Positions 60,070 through 64,000 of a DNA stretch of 64,000 nucleotides are shown here, one piece after another. Below the pieces are notes generated by a model. The model was given only the letters and a program-made list of their open reading frames with translations, was not told where the DNA came from and ran no database searches. Within the stretch, counting starts at the first letter, position 1, and the number at the start of each line of letters is the position of its first letter. The position numbers were made by a program, and so were the translations under genes. The stretch is taken from positions 1,798,001 to 1,862,000 of the forward strand of contig CBDDLH010000016.1 in NCBI GenBank assembly GCA_965230565.1. The letters run 5' to 3'. The stretch is from BCD1 sp965230565 (lineage in GTDB: Bacteria > Bacteroidota > Bacteroidia > Chitinophagales > Saprospiraceae).

Positions 60070-61557
60070 ATGAAACGCAAATCGGATCTTTATCACCTCA
60101 TCAATGCCATGTCCAAGAGTGAAAAGCGCTATTTCACTGTTGATGTCCAGAAAAGTAATAAAAAGGGAAGCCGGTACCTTGAGCTGTTCCACACCATTAC
60201 GGCGATGGAACCTTATGATGAAAAAGCTCTCAAGAAAAAATTCGGAGCAAAACTGCCCCACGACAAACGATACCTGTACGATGCCATCCTCAGATCCATG
60301 CGTGATTACCGAAGTACCAACTCCTATGCTGCCCAGATTCGTGAAATGATCCTGGATGCGAGATATCTTTTTGAAAGGGAATTGTACGACCAATGCGCCA
60401 CCCGGCTTAATAATGCCAAATTACTGGCCGTTGAACTGGATGAACAAACCGCACTTCTGGAAATAATCAAGGAGGAAAGAAGATTGGTGCTTGATGTCAG
60501 AAAACCCGGATTCGATGAAAAGCTTGAAAAACTGGGAATAGAAGCAGGTCAGGTTATCGAAAAGATCAATGAAGAGTTGACCTATCAGAGTCTTTATGAA
60601 ACCCTGATTACGGATGTAGTCAAATACCAGGAACTGAAAAAGGAAGAAGACAAGGAAAAATTAAAAATGAAATTTGAGGGCACGTTGAGTACTCCTCCCC
60701 CAAGGTCTAATCGCGCGCTGAGGAGGTACTTTCAGTCTATTGCCCTTTACAATCAACTACTCGGGAATCAGGAGGCTGTATTTGACAACTATTCTGAAGT
60801 CGTGGATTGGTGGGAAAATAACCCTAAATACAAAGAAGAAGAATTTTACCGATACATTGTAGACACCTCAAATCTGTTACACGCCTATTCTTCCAATGGA
60901 AAGTTCGATCTGCTGCCGGCACTGCTCAGAAAGATGGAACAATACGCTCCCAAAAAACTCCACGACAAAGCAGTTGTATTCCAGAAAAAGGCGATCTATC
61001 AACTCATGTACCACCTCAATACCGGTGACATTACAGGGGTGTCTTACCTGATCAATCAGATTGATAAAGGTTTGACTCAATTTACCTTAAAAACCGAAAG
61101 TCGCCTGGTCATCATGTTCAACATAGCTGCACTGCTCTTCATCATGGAGGACATGGAAACATGTAATTACTGGTGTGAAAAAATATTCAAAAAGGAAAAA
61201 ACATCCACACGCCTGGATATTCAAAGGGCGGCCAGCATTTTATTCATGTTCACAGAGCTCGATTCGGATGATCCCGAAAGAACTGAAAAAAGCCTTCGGG
61301 CTGTGAGAAGGGCTTTGAAAAAAATTGGCATCACTTCCCGAAATGAATTTGAGATTGAAGTGCTCTATCATGTGAATGCACTCAACAATGCTCCACTCAG
61401 CGAATGGAAGGATACATTGGAGCATTTTAAATCATACCTGAATGGAATAAAGAAGGCAGGAAGAAAGATTCCTTTGGGCACCAATGAATTGCTTTCCTAT
61501 TGGGTAAATGCCAAACAACAGCGGAAATCGATCAAGCAACTCTTGGGCTGGGAGTAG
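60070..61557 (+). CDS. Conserved alpha-helical protein of unknown function
   Basis: 495 aa, no signal peptide or membrane segment. The N-terminus KSDLYHLINAMSKSEKRYFTVDVQKSN resembles a winged-helix-like or regulator start, and the rest is helical with TPR-like pieces (YDQCATRLNNAKLLAVELDEQTALLEIIKEERR). I recognise it as a type of hypothetical protein found in many copies in Saprospirales-like genomes, but give no function. It follows a long AT-rich leader and is convergent with the next gene. Confidence 0.65.
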   Translation: MKRKSDLYHLINAMSKSEKRYFTVDVQKSNKKGSRYLELFHTITAMEPYDEKALKKKFGAKLPHDKRYLYDAILRSMRDYRSTNSYAAQIREMILDARYLFERELYDQCATRLNNAKLLAVELDEQTALLEIIKEERRLVLDVRKPGFDEKLEKLGIEAGQVIEKINEELTYQSLYETLITDVVKYQELKKEEDKEKLKMKFEGTLSTPPPRSNRALRRYFQSIALYNQLLGNQEAVFDNYSEVVDWWENNPKYKEEEFYRYIVDTSNLLHAYSSNGKFDLLPALLRKMEQYAPKKLHDKAVVFQKKAIYQLMYHLNTGDITGVSYLINQIDKGLTQFTLKTESRLVIMFNIAALLFIMEDMETCNYWCEKIFKKEKTSTRLDIQRAASILFMFTELDSDDPERTEKSLRAVRRALKKIGITSRNEFEIEVLYHVNALNNAPLSEWKDTLEHFKSYLNGIKKAGRKIPLGTNELLSYWVNAKQQRKSIKQLLGWE

Positions 61558-61642
61558 TATTGGATCTGTTAATAACAATTCAGGGCAAAAGCTGTACTCA
61601 ATGAAGCTTTTGCCCTGAAGTACGGTTGCAAAAAAAGTTCTT

Positions 61643-62239
61643 TTATCTTGGATAAACTTCGATGATGATCTCACCCCCCTTACGTTTCACCTTAACGACA
61701 CTTTCATCTAGATCAACTCTATGCTCCTCACAATTAGGTTCATTTCTGAAGCTGGAATCAATTTCCGTAGCTCCGATAATGGACATCATTCCTGCCTTTC
61801 TGTTATAGGTGAATGTCCATTGCTTGGATTCGACACCTACTTTTATTACTTCTTTGGAAACAGCAGGTCTTCTGGCCCCAGGATTATCACCACTGGCTCC
61901 ACCTTCCTCCTCTTCTTCCTGAGTTAATGAAGTGGCCACAACGATCTGGCCTCTTATAGAAGCGATCAGTACTCCGTTATCTGTGTCAAGGGGGAAAGAA
62001 ACTGCTCTGCCATCATCAATCAGGAAGAGCGTTTTCATATCTGATGAAAGTGTAATGGTATTAATCATAGTCGTGGTATATTTTACGGCGTATTTCTTTC
62101 TTAGAATTAAAGGTCCGATAGCAATTTCTGCCTCTTCATTCCCAATAGGTTTTACCTTTTTATCGGCGATAGGCTCGACTATTTTGGGGCTTTTGGATGC
62201 CGGTCGAAAAAGGTCGAGTATTTTATCCAGAAGTGACAT
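61643..62239 (-). CDS. Small conserved protein of unknown function
   Basis: 198 aa from the ATG at 62239 (MSLLDKILDLFRPASKSPK), eight codons shorter than the longest frame. A basic N-terminal linker is followed by a beta-rich domain (YTTTMINTITLSSDMKTLFLIDDGRAVSFPLD) interrupted by an acidic loop EEEEEGG. No signal peptide. Forty bases downstream of the phosphorylase gene on the same strand; probably one operon. Confidence 0.6.
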   Translation of the reverse strand: MSLLDKILDLFRPASKSPKIVEPIADKKVKPIGNEEAEIAIGPLILRKKYAVKYTTTMINTITLSSDMKTLFLIDDGRAVSFPLDTDNGVLIASIRGQIVVATSLTQEEEEEGGASGDNPGARRPAVSKEVIKVGVESKQWTFTYNRKAGMMSIIGATEIDSSFRNEPNCEEHRVDLDESVVKVKRKGGEIIIEVYPR

Positions 62240-62279
62240 TTGTTCAGATTGTATTTTCAACAAATGTAGGAATTTTTTT

Positions 62280-63149
62280 TTACATCCTTTCCAGCCGCTC
62301 CAGCATTGTTTTAATCATATTGTCCGTGATTCCTTTTGGGTCATCGCTAAATGTTTTATCCGCCCTATTGGCAAGGATCACATTACAGGACAATGCCTTG
62401 TGGCCCAGTAGTTTTGACAGCCCGTAAATGGCTGAAGATTCCATTTCAAAATTCATGATCGGCCATTCCTGGAAACGAAAACCTCCTAAAATGGTTAGGT
62501 CATCCTGAATTCGGCTTTCCAGTCTGACAGCTCTTCCCTGCGGAGCATAAAAGCCCGGGGCAGTCATGGTGATTCCCTGGTGTAACCCATCACTGAGTTT
62601 CTCCAACAATTCTTCACCGCTCCTGATGACATAGGGTCGGGTGGGAAAAGGAAAATCCGTTTCGATCAGCTGTTTATAAAGTGCTGCCTCTACTTCATCC
62701 GGCTGAAACTTATAGAAATGCATCAGATTATCTAAACCTACAGCAAAGGCGCTGAGTACCAAACTACCCACTTCCACGCCCGACTGCAAACAACCTGAAG
62801 TGCCCATCCGAATAATATTGAGACTTTTTTTATCCTCTTTGGGTACGCGGGTATCCAGATCAATATTAACCAGTGCATCCAGTTCGTTGATCACAATATC
62901 AATATTATCCGGTCCGATACCGGTAGAAATTACCGTTAATCGTTTGGCCCCTAATCGACCGGTATGAGTAACAAACTCTCTCTTACTTCCCTGATATTCT
63001 ATCTCGTCAAAGTATTTGGACACCATGCCCACTCTTCCGGGGTCACCAACTGTGATGATGGTATCCGCAATGTGCTCTGGTTTAAGGTTAAGGTGGTAAA
63101 TACTTCCGTCCCCGTTGATCACGAGTTCTGAAGCTGGTATTTTCTTCAT
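62280..63149 (-). CDS. Nucleoside phosphorylase (uridine phosphorylase-like)
   Basis: 289 aa, cytoplasmic, phosphorolysis of nucleosides in the salvage pathway. NP-I family features: TVGDPGRVGMVSKYFD (phosphate-binding GDPxR), VISTGIGPDNIDIVINEL, IRMGTSGCLQ and the substrate-binding MNFEMESSAIYGLSKLLGH near the end. Length and motifs fit the uridine phosphorylase group, but base preference is not certain. Followed by the small unknown gene at 62239. Confidence 0.87.
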   Translation of the reverse strand: MKKIPASELVINGDGSIYHLNLKPEHIADTIITVGDPGRVGMVSKYFDEIEYQGSKREFVTHTGRLGAKRLTVISTGIGPDNIDIVINELDALVNIDLDTRVPKEDKKSLNIIRMGTSGCLQSGVEVGSLVLSAFAVGLDNLMHFYKFQPDEVEAALYKQLIETDFPFPTRPYVIRSGEELLEKLSDGLHQGITMTAPGFYAPQGRAVRLESRIQDDLTILGGFRFQEWPIMNFEMESSAIYGLSKLLGHKALSCNVILANRADKTFSDDPKGITDNMIKTMLERLERM

Positions 63150-63196
63150 ATTAAGTCTTGTATTGGAAAAACCCTTTTTTGATTTAAAAAGCAGGT

Positions 63197-63697
63197 TTAG
63201 TCACAAATAATATAAATGGGTTCAGTTTCCACAATATTACTGTAATTATCGGCCCTGTCCCGAATTTGGATGGAAAAATTGAATGTATCCAATTGTCCGG
63301 GCTGGGAGGTACATGGATCATCTCCGTTTGAATACAGGCAGCAAATATTCCCAAAGGCATTGGTAATAGAAATGGTTACCTCTCCTGAAATTCCATTAGC
63401 AGTACCTTCTTCAGCTATCAAAGGGTACTTGAATTCCGTCACTGCACCCTGACGACTGTCGGTCAGGAAAATATCCAGCAAACTATCCTGGCTACTGAGG
63501 TCTCCGTCTCCATCCGTAAACCCGAATTGTACAACAAGCGTATCTGCTACACCTCCGAGACTTCCCTGGTAAATGGTATTTTTATTTATACCAATATAAT
63601 GAATCTCGGGTTCGACAGGAAAGGATGGCGGTTGAAGACAGCCTTCCAACAACAGAATTGCTGCCAATATGGTCAGGGCAAAATAAATTTTGTTCAT
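63197..63697 (-). CDS. Small lipoprotein of unknown function
   Basis: 166 aa with a clear lipobox LLLEGC (Cys 20) after a hydrophobic signal. The mature part has Asp-rich FTDGDGDLSSQDSLLDIFLTD, which may bind calcium, and a Cys cluster ICCLYSNGDDPC. Such small lipoproteins are common in this phylum; function unknown. It is 47 bases upstream of the phosphorylase gene and could be co-transcribed. Confidence 0.75.
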   Translation of the reverse strand: MNKIYFALTILAAILLLEGCLQPPSFPVEPEIHYIGINKNTIYQGSLGGVADTLVVQFGFTDGDGDLSSQDSLLDIFLTDSRQGAVTEFKYPLIAEEGTANGISGEVTISITNAFGNICCLYSNGDDPCTSQPGQLDTFNFSIQIRDRADNYSNIVETEPIYIICD

Positions 63698-63932
63698 AAC
63701 GTTATATTTTTTCGAGAGCTTGTTTCAAATATAATTAAAACAGAATACTTTTACTTTTTATTCTCCGAAATTCCATTGCAGTGGATAATAATGAAATTAG
63801 ATTTAGTACCCATCTGAGGAACTATCCAATATAATAACAAACGCAAACGCAGGTAGTTTTGATATCCCTGACAGACAAGGTACCTGAGATGTAGGAGATA
63901 ATTTGAAAGTGATAAAAAGTAGCTGAGTAGCC

Positions 63933-63965
63933 AGAAATACTATTTGTCTAAAAAATAGTATTTCT
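63933..63965. repeat. Dispersed palindrome AGAAATACTATTT (copy 2)
   Basis: 13-bp arms at 63933-63945 and 63953-63965 match the arms of the hairpin at 22522. Otherwise 63698-64000 shows no gene. Confidence 0.7.
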
Positions 63966-64000
63966 AAAATATTGCTTAACTATTGGCATCCTGCCATGCG

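Noticed and set aside
1..64000. CRISPR array or prophage
   Set aside because: No regularly spaced direct repeats, no cas, integrase, terminase or capsid-like gene seen.

Overview
The window reads as chromosome of a Bacteroidota bacterium, most likely order Saprospirales (Saprospiria). Reasons: type IX secretion (T9SS) C-terminal sorting domains on five secreted proteins, a PorP/SprF plus PorE-like OmpA pair, GldG, an SprB-repeat adhesin, promoters with the Bacteroidota -7 box TAnnTTTG, and moderate G+C. The order-level placement is inference. No prophage genes, integrase, transposase, rRNA or CRISPR array were seen.

Layout. 0-8.8 kb: partial lipoprotein, malate dehydrogenase, two tandem secreted M43-type metalloproteases, a DUF2279 protein, a prohibitin homologue. 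7.7-11.4 kb: PorP/SprF and a PorE-like OmpA protein with a DUF1573-like tail, broken by a one-base frameshift. 11.4-12.3 kb: geneless segment with a 21-bp terminal inverted repeat and a cloverleaf of nested repeats. 12.3-16.3 kb: BI-1/YccA, DksA-type zinc finger, RadA, TauE/SafE. 16.5-20.7 kb: metal-uptake operon (DtxR regulator, membrane-anchored DtxR-FeoA fusion, FeoB split into GTPase and membrane ORFs around a perfect hairpin) behind a promoter overlapped by a palindromic operator. 20.8-33.2 kb: T9SS thioredoxin-like protein, DUF6122, HAD protein, DUF5691, GldG-DUF4340-phospholipase C/S1-P1-like cluster, ECF sigma factor, TesB, bS21, LAS-type peptidase candidate, PolX with a degenerate polymerase site. 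33.6-42.4 kb: large T9SS protein, NadB with a DCC-family partner, SulP, HAD phosphatase, a glycosyltransferase lacking a normal start codon, a beta-propeller lipoprotein. 42.7-46.8 kb: frameshifted SprB/HYR adhesin.

47.04-48.72 kb is the most unusual part: about 1.7 kb with no credible protein gene, holding five tRNA-like genes on the plus strand (anticodons UGG, UAA, UUU, GUU, UGA) embedded in sequence that folds into many perfect hairpins and a multibranched 3' domain. Three of the tRNAs carry a 27-28-nt hairpin at the same T-stem/T-loop junction, and a relative of this insert lies at 26.15 kb. The arrangement resembles large ornate phage/island RNAs such as GOLLD or ROOL, but I cannot assign a family.

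48.8-63.7 kb: PDZ-membrane protein; a probable operon of CoA-binding protein, methyltransferase, LTA-synthase-like phosphotransferase and CDP-alcohol phosphatidyltransferase; a secreted membrane-anchored TPR-CHAT protease next to a membrane-anchored surface protein; a 1.4-kb geneless stretch with hairpins; two conserved unknowns; a nucleoside phosphorylase; a small lipoprotein.
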